A stretch of 60,000 nt of DNA, taken from assembly GCF_910592395.1 (NCBI RefSeq), contig NC_088309.1:10482501-10542500 (forward strand), in the 5' to 3' direction. The position numbers and the translations under genes were made by a program. The first letter of the stretch is position 1, and each line of letters starts with the position of its first letter. Source of the stretch: Lineus longissimus (Eukaryota > Nemertea > Pilidiophora > Heteronemertea > Lineidae). The notes beneath the pieces were generated by a model, which was not told the DNA's origin, did not search any database, and saw nothing but the letters and a program-made list of their open reading frames with translations. Below are positions 1-12,800 of this stretch, one piece after another.

Positions 1-1192
1 TTTCGCCTTCTCCTATTTCGCCTTTTCCAATTTTGCCTCTTCCCAATCCGCCTTATTCTATCTCGCCTTTGTCTTTTTTCGCCTTTTCATTTTTCGCCTT
101 ATGCTATTTTGCCTCTGTTTTATCTTGCCTTATCACAAGTTGCCTTATCCATTCTTGCCTTCGTCTCAGTTTGCCATTGTCTTAATCTGCCTTCTCCTAT
201 TTCACCTTGTCCTAATTTACCTTTGTCCTAATTCGCCTTCATCCTATCTCGCCTTTACCCGCCCCGCCTTTGTATTATTTCGCCTTCTTCCCATTTCGCC
301 TTCTTCCTACTTTGCAACAAACCTGGTGTCTTTACCCATGTTTGTTGAGTCAATCTTTCATGTGAAAGTGTCTTCAACAGTGTTGAAGGGCTTGTAGGGT
401 CCATTCGGGGGTACCCGCAACCAAAACCCGCCTTTGTATTATTTCGCCTTCTTCCCATTTCGCCTTCTTCCTACTTTGCAACAAACCTGGTGTCTTTACC
501 CATGTTTGTTGAGTCAATCTTTCATGTGAAAGTGTCTTCAACAGTGTTGAAGGGCTTGTAGGGTCCATTCGGGGGTACCCGCAACCAAAACCCGGTGGAC
601 ATTGCCAAAATTACAAGTGTAGATAACTTCTCAGCCATTATAGTCATATTACATTACATGCCATATTACAGAAGACTTTTGTCTCTTTTACCCATGTTTT
701 ACCCATGTTTGTGGGGCCAATCTTTCATATAAGAGTGTTTCCACGAATTATGTTTTGGTACCCTACCCAAGGCTGTTGCTTATTTACCAATATTTTCAAA
801 TCTTCATAACTTCTGAACCATCTACATGTAAGCTTACATGTATCTCCAAAACCAACTTTTGGATTGATAAAAGGCGAGGTGAGATATGGCGAAACGGGAG
901 AAGGCAAAATGGGAAGAAGGCGAATTGACATAAAGGTCAATCAAGAAAAGGCAAGATGAGATAAGGCAGGATGGAACCAAGGCAGAATAGGACAAAGGCG
1001 AAATAAGAAAAGGCAAACTAGGATGAGGCAAGATGAGAGGAAGGCGAGTTAGGAAGAAGGCCAATTGGAACAAAGGCGAGATAAGACGATGGCGAAATCG
1101 TAGAAGGCGAATTGAGAAAAGGCAAGTAAGGAGAAGGCTAAATGGGAGAAGGCAAAATTGGATAAGGCGAATAAGGCTAAGGCGGAATGGGC
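1..1192. mobile_element. Foldback-like element with TTCGCCTT-repeat arms
   Basis: Positions 1-320 are a degenerate 14-16 bp tandem repeat around TTCGCCTT. Positions about 860-1192 hold the same repeat in reverse complement (AAGGCGAA). The centre contains a direct duplication of about 169 bp (copies near 261-429 and 430-597) that includes part of the repeat arm. Inverted arms made of tandem repeats are typical of foldback transposons. No open reading frame of note is seen. The left arm may start outside the window. Confidence 0.6.
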
Positions 1193-1794
1193 AGATACCG
1201 TACTGAAGTATACATAGCCACAGACCTACATTACATGATAATGATGAGTTGGTGCACTACACATGATGTACACAAAATGCACGCACGACAATGCACGAAG
1301 CCAGCCAACGCCGTTCCCGGCTAAACAAAGACCCAGAGTTTGCAACCACCGGGTCAGAAATTGAACGCACTAAATGTCATTTACCAAACACCAAATCAAC
1401 CTATAGATAAAAGAGAATGTAAAGAAGGTGGAGAAATTCATTAAGTTCGCTTAAAACTTCGGAAAATCGAGGAAAATAATCGCCAAAATAAGTACTAACG
1501 TTGATCCGCCATGATTAAAATTCGGAGAGAACAATCCCAGAATGCGGTGCGAAACAAAACTCGTCCAATTAATTATAGAGGGCAGTGTAATCCGCGAAGC
1601 AATTACCCAATTAAAGGGACAACTATCGGAAATCAGTCAAATTTGAGCAACAAGATAACCAGCTGCCACAGGGTGTATGAAGGGGTGCAAGACCACAAAC
1701 AAGATCTGGAGGAGAGAGCCCAAGGAAGTGCGCGCACATGGTGAAGGCCTGTGTGAACAAAAATATTCAGTGTTTCTACATGTATCGCCATTGG

Positions 1795-2395
1795 GACAAT
1801 TCCCACCTGTCAATTGCCTCCCCCCCCCGACAATTTCCCCCAGTCAAATTCCCCCTGCAAAATTGCCCCTCCGCCATGTCAATTTGCCCCCCCCGCCCAG
1901 TCAAATTGCCCCCCCCCCGTCAAATTGCCCCCCCCCCGTCAAATCGCCCCCTTAGAAAAATTTCATGAGATCGTCCTTCAATGAATTATAAATTTCATGG
2001 TAGTGAAACTTCAAGAAAGATCAGTTTCTCCACAATGATTCAAGGAGTCTTTGAGTTGGGTCCGAATCAATCATACCAGGATATATCATACCATGATACA
2101 ATGTTTCAAGATCCCCAAATAGACAATTTCGAAAAATGAAGCAATGACTGGTCGAAAGCTTCTCTTAGACCCGCTCTTTGATGGGTTTGCAGAGGACTTG
2201 GCAGGAGGGAGGGAGTTTTGGGAGTGCAAACTGTGGAGAAGACACACTTGTAAAGAAAACTTTAGGCGACAAAGGAGGCATATATTTACTGGGGGGCAAT
2301 TTACAGGGAGGGGGCAATTTGACCGGGGGAAATTTGACTGGGGGCAATTTTCTGGGCGGGGGTATTGTCGGGGGAATTGTCGTAGAACCGGCGCT
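1795..2395. repeat. Inverted repeat with C-rich / G-rich tandem arms
   Basis: The left arm (about 1795-1955) repeats CCCCC(C)nGTCAAATTG-like units. The right arm (about 2285-2390) is the reverse complement with runs of four to six G separated by CAATTT-like spacers. The open frames over it are compositional. The G-rich arm could form G-quadruplexes on the + strand. Confidence 0.65.
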
Positions 2396-3218
2396 ACAAT
2401 ACATGCGAACTTTTGGTCCCTTTAAAGTTTTTGACGGTTCATTTTCAGCACACCAGATGTCACTGTGTGCATTGGCATAGCGTGCTTGGAAACACATGCA
2501 TGATGTACTATGTAGACTGTTAGTTCACAGTTAACAGAACTCTTCTACTGTTCCATCCTCTCTGAGATTATCGGGATGTAGTTTTATGTATGTATAAAGT
2601 ACAAAGTATATGATAAAGAATCGGTCCTCGTGTGTGGACGCTCGTGGTTGTTTTGGACTGAGACTTTAGGGAGTTGAACATTTTTGACTGAGTTGCCTTT
2701 TAATATCATTAAATTATCCATACATATACTGTATAGGCCTAGGCTAGCCTATAGTCACTATAGGCCTGCCTATAGAATTTGTATAGGCCTATATCATGTA
2801 TATGTACGGCCATATGTACATGTAATGACAAAGTTAGTTTTAGTAGGCCTTGTGCTGTACTGTACACAGACTCTAGTGTAGTCATGGCCCCCTCATCTGG
2901 ACTTTGAATATTCTGTTTGAGGCTGATCTGCTGAAGACAGTATATATATATTGATTCTATCTATCTCTGATAAACTGATGGTGGCACTTTATTACATCCC
3001 TGCTGCTTGCATTAAATTTTATGTGGCTAAACTTTAGAATCCCAGATCGGAAATGACGTAGTTTGATCGCATTCAACTATAAATCCATTGAACAGTGGTG
3101 CTTCGTTAGTCAACCGATGACCTTTTTTTGGGGTGTGATCGGGGATTGTAAACTCGTTCCTTTTATGTTATTGCATGTTTCAGGTGAAAAGACATTTGAG
3201 TTCTATTACACTATCAAA
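2396..3218 (+). other. 5' flank and probable 5' UTR/intron of gene A
   Basis: No coding signal. It contains a cluster of AGGCCTA-type palindromic words (2733-2795) and a TA run (2941-2950). A splice acceptor (TTTCAG ending at 3183) implies that transcription starts farther left with a non-coding exon. I cannot place a promoter. Confidence 0.4.
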
Positions 3219-3867
3219 ATGAATAAGTCTGCTGCAGTAGACAAAGAAGGGAGGGTGAAGAAGACAGCCAAGTCAAGTGCTGGTCCAGCGTTCGTTCCAA
3301 TGGAGAAAGCAAGTGATATGGCCCAAGTATTAGACCTCTCTCCGCTGCAGGAAAAGGAGCGAATAAAGCAAAGGGCAAAGAAAAATGCTAAAGCTCCATA
3401 TAAAGAAGACAAGAGGCAATCTCAAGAGCTGCAGGTTTCAGAACAGATTAACCCAGCACCAGTTCAAATGACACAAATGATGATACCATCCAGCGTTCAA
3501 ATGACAAATATGATGATACCATCACCATCGCTCCCTGAAACTATTCCCAAGCAAGATCCATTTTCACTCAGCCAGCAACAAAAGGCTATCCCATCCCCCT
3601 CGGTTCCAAAGCTGTCTAATACTGACTTGCTCCTAAAGAAGAAAGCAGTCCAAAAGTCGCCCTATATTGATTCAGGAATGAGAGAAACACATATTGCGGA
3701 GATGCGAGAATATCAAAGTCGGATCGTGGACCTTGCACAGAGTCAGGCCAAGGGACAACCAGTGCCTCAGAATCTTGATCTGGATGGTGTGCTAGAAAAG
3801 GATAGGAGACTCTCTCTGCAAGCAACAAATGCTCCCACTATGACTGATATTGCAAAACTGAAACCAA
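3219..3867 (+). CDS. Gene A exon 1: disordered N-terminal region
   Basis: Residues 1-216. The start is the ATG at 3219, which has A at -3 and lies 36 bases after a good acceptor (ag at 3182-3183); a non-coding upstream exon is therefore likely. An in-frame ATG at 3063 also exists, but using it would read through that acceptor. The peptide is rich in Lys, Gln, Ser and Pro. It contains a short internal repeat (two QMT-[QN]MMIPS units around residues 85-105) and no hydrophobic segment or signal peptide. It is probably a flexible, charged tail. I recognise no domain. The donor is gtaagt at 3868. Confidence 0.75.
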
Positions 3868-6800
3868 GTAAGTTCAGTCATTCATTTATGAAATAATGTC
3901 TATCTGGTGCAAGTAAAGGTTGACGAGCTAGATCAGGATATGAGTAGTTCTTGGTCTTATTCAATAAGCTTGTCTTGCTTTGGGCCATCTGTCATTCTGT
4001 CTTGCAAAGCGGGGAGAAGACAGAGTGATGAATTTTCTCCAGCAAGCCGTTTTTCTTACTGAAAAAGCTTATTGCTCAGTTGCACTTGTATTGCTTGCAT
4101 GTAGTTCGTGATATTTTTGCCCCAGAAGGACTTTAAAATTATCTTTAGTACGCATACACTAGATTTACAACGTCTTTTTCAGCTTCCATGAACATCCGTT
4201 CACTCAAACCGTATTTGAAACCAAAGTGTGGACTTCCCCTATTCACTGGAAAGGTATGTTTATTTCCCAAATCTAATGATTACGTCTTGTTACATGATAA
4301 CATCAAACTGTTCTCAACTTCATATTCTTGATAAGTAAGTAGCCTAGAAGTTCGAAGAGGAAGATATGTTATTGACCTTTTTTCATATTCATGTATGATG
4401 CATATTGTAAAACACAGTTGCAAAAAAGTTGTGCCAAGTTTTATATCAAAGACATTTTTGCAGGATATTTTGGCACAAACGGTCACAAACCAAAGACTTG
4501 GTTCACTGAGTTTTGCAGGGCTTGACCTGCTGACAGACCTTTTCTTCAAGATTCTCCTTGATCACAACGTCATGCTTCCTCATCTCACCCGCTTCATTGG
4601 TTCAGGTAGGTCTTGGTCTGGGGTACAGTATTGGCAGTGCTAAAAATAAATGTCTTGATGTTATTTGTTTTTTGCATTGCCAGGTCTTGGTCCAGGGTAC
4701 AGTATTGGCAGTGCTAAAAATAAATATCTTGATGTCATTTGTTTTTGCATTGCCACAAATGGTCCAATATTCTGTAGACAGTGGCTCGATAGGCCATGCA
4801 TGACTGACACTCGTTGTGATTGGTCAAAATGTGATAATTGCTTTAAATGCAGTGCGTTGATTGGTGCAACAGCAAGACATCAATCAACCATGTACCATTG
4901 CTGCTGACAACGCGCAGGTGTTAATTGCAGTAAGAGGCTTGCATAAATATCAAAGCTCGGGTCCTTTTGATGTGTGTGTCTGATTTATGACCAGACAAAA
5001 AAGTGATTTCAACTTCAAGAGATGCGATTTTGCCTGCATTTTTACTGTGGTTAGACATAGGGAATCTTAACAGGACCGCAATGCTTGATGTGCTCTGATA
5101 TTCTGTTTAAGAATTTGCAGATTCGTGTTATTTCAGGTGCTGTCCATGTATCGGACAAAGGAATACGGTGGTTAGTTCAGTTAACCGGGAAGCTCCAAGA
5201 GGTGAGGCCACCCAAGCCCAGATCAACCCAATTTGCGTGTCTGCTATCAATCCGTCCTCCTTACTAGGGGTGATGGGCCAGATTTGCCTACTCACCTGAT
5301 AACGTCTGCCTTGAATGCTGTCCTGGTCTCATCTTCTCATCTCGCTGAGTTTTAAAAAAGAAAGGGTAGAAACATCACATTGGGAACATTTGGTGCTGAC
5401 TTTCAGCTTACATTACTTTTCTCTATGACACACGCTGAAAAGGGGAATGTTTTTTTAGTATTTTTCCAAAAGTGTTTAAGCATTTGATCACTGGAAGCTT
5501 GTGTTTCGTTCGGTTTACCAAACACATCGCATTTAAAACTTGTATTTCTCTCATCAGGTGAAGTTCACTGGTTGCAAGAAAATCACATCATGCGGCCTGG
5601 CATTGTTGTTGCATTCACAGACGAGTATAGAAGACATTGACCTGTGCTTGTCTGGAGTCACCATGGTCCCACCTATATGGGGTATGTAAAGTCATCAATT
5701 TTCTAACTTGCTAAGTCAGAATAACAAAACCTTTCATCAAAAGAAGAGAAAGGATTACACTGATATCAAAACAGAGCATAATCACTAAAACGCACATAAT
5801 CAGAGGAACATAGAGGAATTTAAAGCACATATTTCACTGATACTACTAGTTGTTAGAGGAATTGCAAACGCCACTATCATTAATATCACTGGGCATTTTG
5901 TACAGTTAAGGGCAGCCTGGTCTAGGCCCAGCCCTTTTGTCGGTTATCGGATTGTATTTGCCGTATTTTCACCTCGAGCCTTTCACAAACGATTTTTCTA
6001 ACCAATTTCAGGGAAGCCCGATTCACATGTCAAACTGAAGCTGGATGGATGTCCTCTCATATGTCCATCTCTCACAAAATTTGTTGATCATTACATACCA
6101 AACCAGGATCAGTGTAAGTACATTTATATTTTTTGTACTGTGTGCTCTAAAGTCTTATTTTTGATAGTTTTTGCTTCAGCTTCTCCCTTGGAAAATAAGT
6201 GTCGTTTCCTTTATCTGGAGAATAAGCTCAGTGCTTCTCAAACTTTTGATTCGATCTCTTTAGAATGCTAAGCCTACTATAATTTTTGCGATGTACAGTT
6301 ACGCTGTTGGATGTTTGTTCCCCTAAAGCCCTCTTCCCTCTGTCTCACTGATGGCCATTTCGAATTTGCCAACTGATTCTGATGTGCTAGTGTATACAAA
6401 TTTATTGAACTTTGAACCCATTTTCAGACCAAGTCAATGAAAAGGACATTCTGCCCTTGAAACAACGCAAAGTGGTGATTCTTAGTGGCAACGATTGTGA
6501 CTTCAACCTTGGTAAATACATCAAGGGTGAAAGTGGCACCTTCCAACCCTGGCCGGTTACAGTATGCACCAATGTGCCATTCGGTGAGAACTACATATTC
6601 AACCTCTACGAGATTAACAGGAAACAGGTATTTGAAGTTAATATGATATCCACTCATTTAGGCATCATCCATAAACGTCAATGTATTTCACAATCCTGAC
6701 TAAGTGTCTGACGTTGATTTTGGGGTTTAACCTGGGACTTCTTGACCGAGAGTCTGAGCAACCAGGTCACTGCCACTCCTTGTGTAGCAATCCTCATCCC

Positions 6801-9800
6801 TGGCCAAAGAAAGAATAACTAGGCCAAGAACCCAATTGGCACCCAACCGTGGTGGTATGCAAGAAATGCTCGCCAAACTGAGCGGTCACAAAAGATTAAA
6901 TATCATTTTCAAATCTCATTTCCGTTCTATTGTAGGTTGTAATGGATTTATTCATCAGTGAAGGCTCGATTGTGCTTATTCCATTCTTCCTTGACCAGTG
7001 TGACAAAGAGCACTTCAAGTCCATGGCTACCAAATTAGCTAAGAGAATCACCAATGTTGTGGCAAAGGTAAGTTTGGATTAGGTGTTTTGAAATGAAAGC
7101 CTAATTCTAATCTTTATTGATTCTTGCCTCAATCAGACTCTTGCATTCGTTTATAGTGGTCAGGCAAAAAAGTACTCAGAAGTCATTGCAAAACTTGTCA
7201 CTCTTCGAAATAGAGTTTTAAATGAAAAGGTAAACACATCTTTATACTAATATTCACAGGTAGAACATACTCTTCCCGTCTTGGTTGGTCTCCACTCCAA
7301 CAAGATGAAGCAGGATGAAGCCATGACCCTAATCAAGGACATGCAGTGTGAGGTCAAGAACGCAGTGTGGAAGAAGGCTGATGCCCTCGAAAGGCGATTC
7401 AAAGTGATGACCAAGTAAGGACATTTCTAATGCAGAGTAAACCGAAAAATGTCATGGGCTTTATGTTTGGGATTTGAGAATACAGTACAACCTCTCTATT
7501 GTGGACACCCATGGGACTGGGCCCAGGTGTCCACAATAAAGAGGTGTCCGCAATAGAGAGGTTATGCCAAATCGTCCGATAGGTGGATTTGGCAGGTCTT
7601 GGTTTTCTCTGTGTCGACATCTAGCGTAGAAACTTTAAACCTGTTGGCTGATCGGTATTTGCTTGTGATGTTGCGTTGGATGACGTGAGCTACTTTGGAA
7701 CTCAGAAAGTGAATAATCTCTCCAGTAAAAGATGCCCCTTTTATTGCAAAATCTCCTTGACATGTCATAATGTGTGAAAAAATACCATAATTTCAGTCCA
7801 TCAGCCACCTTTGATTAATGATTAATTTTTTCAAATTTCTCTACTGATGCATATTCGCCGCAACACTGACAAAACCGCGTGGATTTATGAGGTGTCCGTT
7901 GACACAATAGGCCTATGTGATTAGTTGAAAAGATGAGTAAACAAATGCCGTGGCTTAATTAGGATACAAAAACACAATGCCATGGGGTAATTACGTTGAT
8001 TAATTACGCAAATATCACACCTGTCGGGCTTACTTGACTCTCCAAGCGCACGTGGGAAACCATTGTTTTTGCCTATTGTCCGTAATTAGGAGGGAATTGG
8101 ACCAAAAATTGGCCATCGCCCTGTCCGCAATTCGGAGTAGAGAGGTGTCCGCCGTACAGAGGTTTTTGTTATTGGAAATGACTTAGAAAAAATCGGGACT
8201 GGCCGGACGTGTCTGTAATGTAGAGGTGTCCGCCTGGCAGAGGTGTCCGCTAAGGAAGGTTCTACTGTATTACCGCTTTGCAAAAGTAAAAATAGCCACT
8301 GTGCCGCTCTTAACTTACGACCACTCCAGTTGGTACCAGTAAGGGATGGTGATTTAGGTTGGTCTGATCACTTTAATGATTAGGGTGCAATTATGATAAG
8401 ATGTGGAAGATGATTGAACGAAATAAGTATTCCTATTCAATAAAAAATATTAGATTAAGTCTCATGCCTGAATTGTTCCTTTGCAGACGGAAATGGATTG
8501 TGGACAACTACGACATGGAGGGCCTGCTCTACACCAGTCAAGCAGCTTGCGTGGTTGACAGAATACAAAAGGTTCCAATCTTTTGGGAAGTGATCAACAT
8601 TGACAAAAGGGTGTGTAGAATATTTTCAAGCATATGTTACTGAAATAAAACATATGAGCAGGATAGTATGATTTCAAGACGCATTCAGGGTACTCGGTGA
8701 CCTAGTTTGATATTAGATAGACGCCTCTGGCTTTAATGGATAACTGTGACTGTAATTTCATAGCCACCTAGGGGCATCGCAGGAAAGAAGGAAGATTTTG
8801 CTTAAGGTAGTAATAACTTAGTTCTAAGAAAAGTATTCCCTCTTATACTTTTAAAATTTGTGTTTGTTTTCAGATTGATCCGTCCACAAGTTTCAAGGAT
8901 GCATTGTTTGCCGCTGAAAACTTTGTCTGGATGTCGTATACCACTCCTGAAACCCAAGAGGTTGAGAATAAACTTCTCGAAAAGGTGGAGTGGATCCAGC
9001 CATTCTCGGAGATTTCGAAACGGGCAGATGAGGTCGCTATGAAGAATGGGTTTCACTTGTCGCACATGACGCAACCAGTTGTAAAGAAAATAGCTGAAGA
9101 GTTGCATCGCAGGGTGAGGTTTTAGCTATCAAAACCCTGTGATATTATTCTGCTCTTGCCTTGGCCTGCTTTGGCTTGGACCTATTCTCCACCACATGTC
9201 TGGGGCAATAGTGTTGGCAGATCTGCTAACCATTCAGTCTGTAAAGTGACAGCATATCTGTTAACCATTTAGTCTATTAACTCCAGACCAAATGTGAGGA
9301 TGTCTTATAACAGCATGCCTCTCCATACCATAGATATCCATCATCCATCTTTTCAAACTTCATTAATATCAACAAACGATTCATGATTACATTCCAGGGT
9401 TCAGTTATGTACTTTTCCAATCTGGAGGAGGAACTGTTCGTGACTGACACACATTGGTTCGTGAAGTTGCTGGCAGTGATCTTTCGCCCACCTCCACCCA
9501 GTGACAGCCTTGCTAGACAGATCAGGTTCATCGGCACGGATCAGTTGATGTGGACAGAGAACGCGCTTCGAAAATCGTTGGTGTCTGTCAGTGTCACACT
9601 TGCAGGGAAACTAACTGATGAGCAGCAGGTAGAATCATGTCACGAACTCTAGATTCACACTAGCAATGTTTGATTAACTCAAGTCAGGTCTTATATATTT
9701 TTGATGTTACCCTATCTCGTTGTAGTAAAAATGATAATAATGATAATGACATAGCACATTTTACTGACCAAGGGGTGTTCCATAGCCTAACGGTTTTTCA

Positions 9801-12800
9801 TCTCTGCAGAAGCACTCTGGAGAATCAGGGAGCTGCAGCTGAACTCACTTTAGCTTGGTGTGAGAGAAAAAATTGGTGACTTGACCAGGATTGAACCCAT
9901 TGCCCATTGGCTCGGGTTGGAAGCCACTAGCCAGTACTGCACTCTCTAGCCTCTCTAGCCTCTCTGCACTACATGGTCTGCTCATTAATTTCTTCAAATT
10001 CTTGATCGTTTTCAGTTACTGATCATCGAACTGCTCACATCCATTGGTGCATTGATAGAAGTCCAGGTGGATCGTTTCACTAAGGATGACCCGTCTACAG
10101 TCTTCCTGGTTGGCGATCTTCTCCCTGATGAACCCTGTATTGAAAGGGTAAATATTTGTATGCTGGTTGTGCAGGCTTCTGACAGAAGTAACAAATTATT
10201 TGAGTTGTCATTCCTGTGAGGGCTGGTGTGACTTATGTCACGCCAAGACTTGGATTGTGTGCATGGTATTATCTTTTTGAACATGGCGATCCTCATTTCA
10301 TCGCTGTTCAACCTCTCTTTCTTGTGGTACTTTTTGAGCTATGATGATGAATTGGTCACCCCTGTTGTGAAAATGTTCTCTGAGATAGACAGGTAATGGA
10401 AAATGATTGATCATTATTTTTAGGAAAAGCTTTGGGAGGAGGAAAAGCCTGAGTTCTGTGTTCAACGCGACAAGCATTACCAGTTCTCACCAGAGCTTCC
10501 AATGTCCCTATTACCAAGTTTCATGCAGCGGGTCGCCAAGATCTACAAATTTACCCTACTCTGGAAGCGTGGGTTCTTGATTAGGCGTGGAGGGGTGGAT
10601 CTGTTGATGGAACAGCATGAGGATGAAGATGGTAGGTGTATTGCAAACATTGTTTTTGGAAACATTTTGGGTTCGAAAATAAACGTGTTTGCATTATTTC
10701 TCCTAAACGATGACTGGTACCAATGTTGAGTAATCAAAGTCTTCTCACGTGACATGCTGTGGGGGGTTATTTAAACGCTTACTTCCTTTCCAATATTTAA
10801 TGTCGTTTCGTTGGCAAAATAGCTGATGTCTTATGTGCATTAACTTCCAGGAGATCCTGTCATTGTGTTCAGTTGTCGTACAGAGTTCCATCGCACTGAA
10901 TCCGTCCGATGTCGTATGCAGTGTCTGTGGTCACTTCTGAATACTGTCACAACCATCATGGACTACACAATAAAGATGATTGGTGCTTTTGCAAATGTAA
11001 GTGAAATAACATCAGAATCTCCCTGAGCAGACACCTCTGTTAGCAAAGCACCATCCATATCAAGGGAACAAAATATGTTCTCAGATTGGTCATTCCCATT
11101 CAATTTTACCTCTGTATTCAGGACGCCTCTCTTTTACGGACAGCAATTGTGATGCTCTGGTTGGAGTGAACTTTTGAATGGATTAAAAAGGTGGAACAGG
11201 GTGTTTGAGGTAGCTTTGATAAGCTTTGTAGAACAACTTGAAATGAGAGGGGTATGAAAGGTTTCTCAATGTCTAGTAGCACACTAAAGGAAGAGGCAGA
11301 TACTGACTTGTCGACAGATTTTTATGATAACTTGACGTAATCCTTTCTGCCTAGGTGATTGTTCCTTGTCCAACATGTCACAGTGATAAGAGCAACAAAA
11401 AGATTGTAAAGGACAATGACGTCTATCGTTACTTTGTGCACATTAGCAAGGCAAGCTCGGGCAAAGGCATGAAGTGTAACAGCCGGAAGTACAAATGTTC
11501 AGAGTTGCCAAACTACTCCAGGAACGTAGAGCAGATTGTTGGGCCAGGTGAGATTATCTTTTCGTGGAATGCTGTTTCATCGAGCTTCACTTGCAGAAGT
11601 TTAGAGCAAACTTGACCAAATTAAGTTCCCTTTTGCGTTAACCAATTTCAATATCGTAGCACATGTACAGCACCATGATTCAACAGCAGACTACTTCCAG
11701 AATAGACACTGCAGTGCATCCTGATGTATGAGAGTCAAGGGCTCATAAGCACTCAGTTGGACAGTTCTTCTTGCAGGAACTCCTCCATTAATACATCAAG
11801 AAGGGCCGGATATTCTGATCAGAACTGAAACACCAGGAATTATGACATTGCCATTGACTCTTTAGCTGAAGTGAAATTCTTTTCAATTTTGATTGAACTT
11901 TGACACCAGATTCAACTTTAACAGCAGAATTTTCAGTTTGCATTTACGCTCTTGCAGAAAACCTCTACAATTTAGTACCAAAGCATCTGGCCTCCAATCT
12001 GGCTTCCACTGAGGATACTCTCCCTGACTTCAACCGATGTGCCATGTGTGAGCAATGCATTGTCAGTGGAAGGAAGTGTGCGTCGTATGGGTTGCCTGCT
12101 AGGACTGTAAGGTAGGACAGAAGACATCGCTCAATTGTCTTATTGTTTTAAGTAGTAGAAGTAAAACTGGATACCGTCACTGTAGTTTACAACAATGTCC
12201 ATCGGTCCCTATTGTTGGGCTGTTGTGTTGCTCCACCGACGCGCGTTTCTGCCCCTCTAGGCTTCATCAGGGTGGCTGGGGTTGACTTGCATCTGTCTTG
12301 TTCGAAGTTCACAGTTTGAATGAGATCATGAGTCAGGGGTGGTTTCTCAATGACGTTGTGACGTTATAGACTTTGTTGCGACTCTGTTGTTGAAACATTC
12401 TGTTGTAGTCAAGCAGGTGGGCTGTCCAAATGGCACATGTTGAGGAGTACAGGATCAACCGATGATACACACGGACCAGACAATAAAATCGGAATAGTAG
12501 AAGTAAAACTGGATACCGTCACTGTAGTTTACAACAATGTCCATCGGTCCCTATTGTTGGGCTGTTGTGTTGCTCCACCGATGCGCGTTTCTGCCCCTCT
12601 AGGCTTCATCAGGGTGGCTGGGGTTGACTTGCATCTGTCTTGTTCGAAGTTCACAGTTTGAATGACATCATGACTCAGGGGTGGTTTATTGTTTTAAGTA
12701 GGTCACTGTTGAGCATTTGAATGAGCATTAGGATATCAAATAAAGAACATATAATTTACCAGAGTCGATCCTTGTTGGTCCTAGTACAGGCGTTAGACTG

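Larger units (their letters stand above)
12150..12690 (-). mobile_element. Penelope-like element remnant: two direct copies, 342 bp apart
   Basis: About 190 bp is present twice (about 12153-12344 and 12495-12687) with few differences. Both copies carry a hammerhead-ribozyme-like core on the - strand. Tandem terminal repeats with hammerheads are known from Penelope-like retroelements; no reverse transcriptase is seen here. The element sits in the intron between gene A exons 17 and 18. Confidence 0.55.

Noticed and set aside
2144-2497. Open frames rich in Gly or Pro on both strands
   Set aside because: They result from the G-rich and C-rich tandem arms, not from coding constraint.
2733-2795. 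Cluster of AGGCCTA palindromes as a regulatory site
   Set aside because: It is a simple repetitive composition with no known binding factor that I can name.
3063-3218. Upstream in-frame ATG as the start of gene A
   Set aside because: The reading crosses a strong acceptor at 3183, and its residues look non-coding; the ATG at 3219 is better placed.
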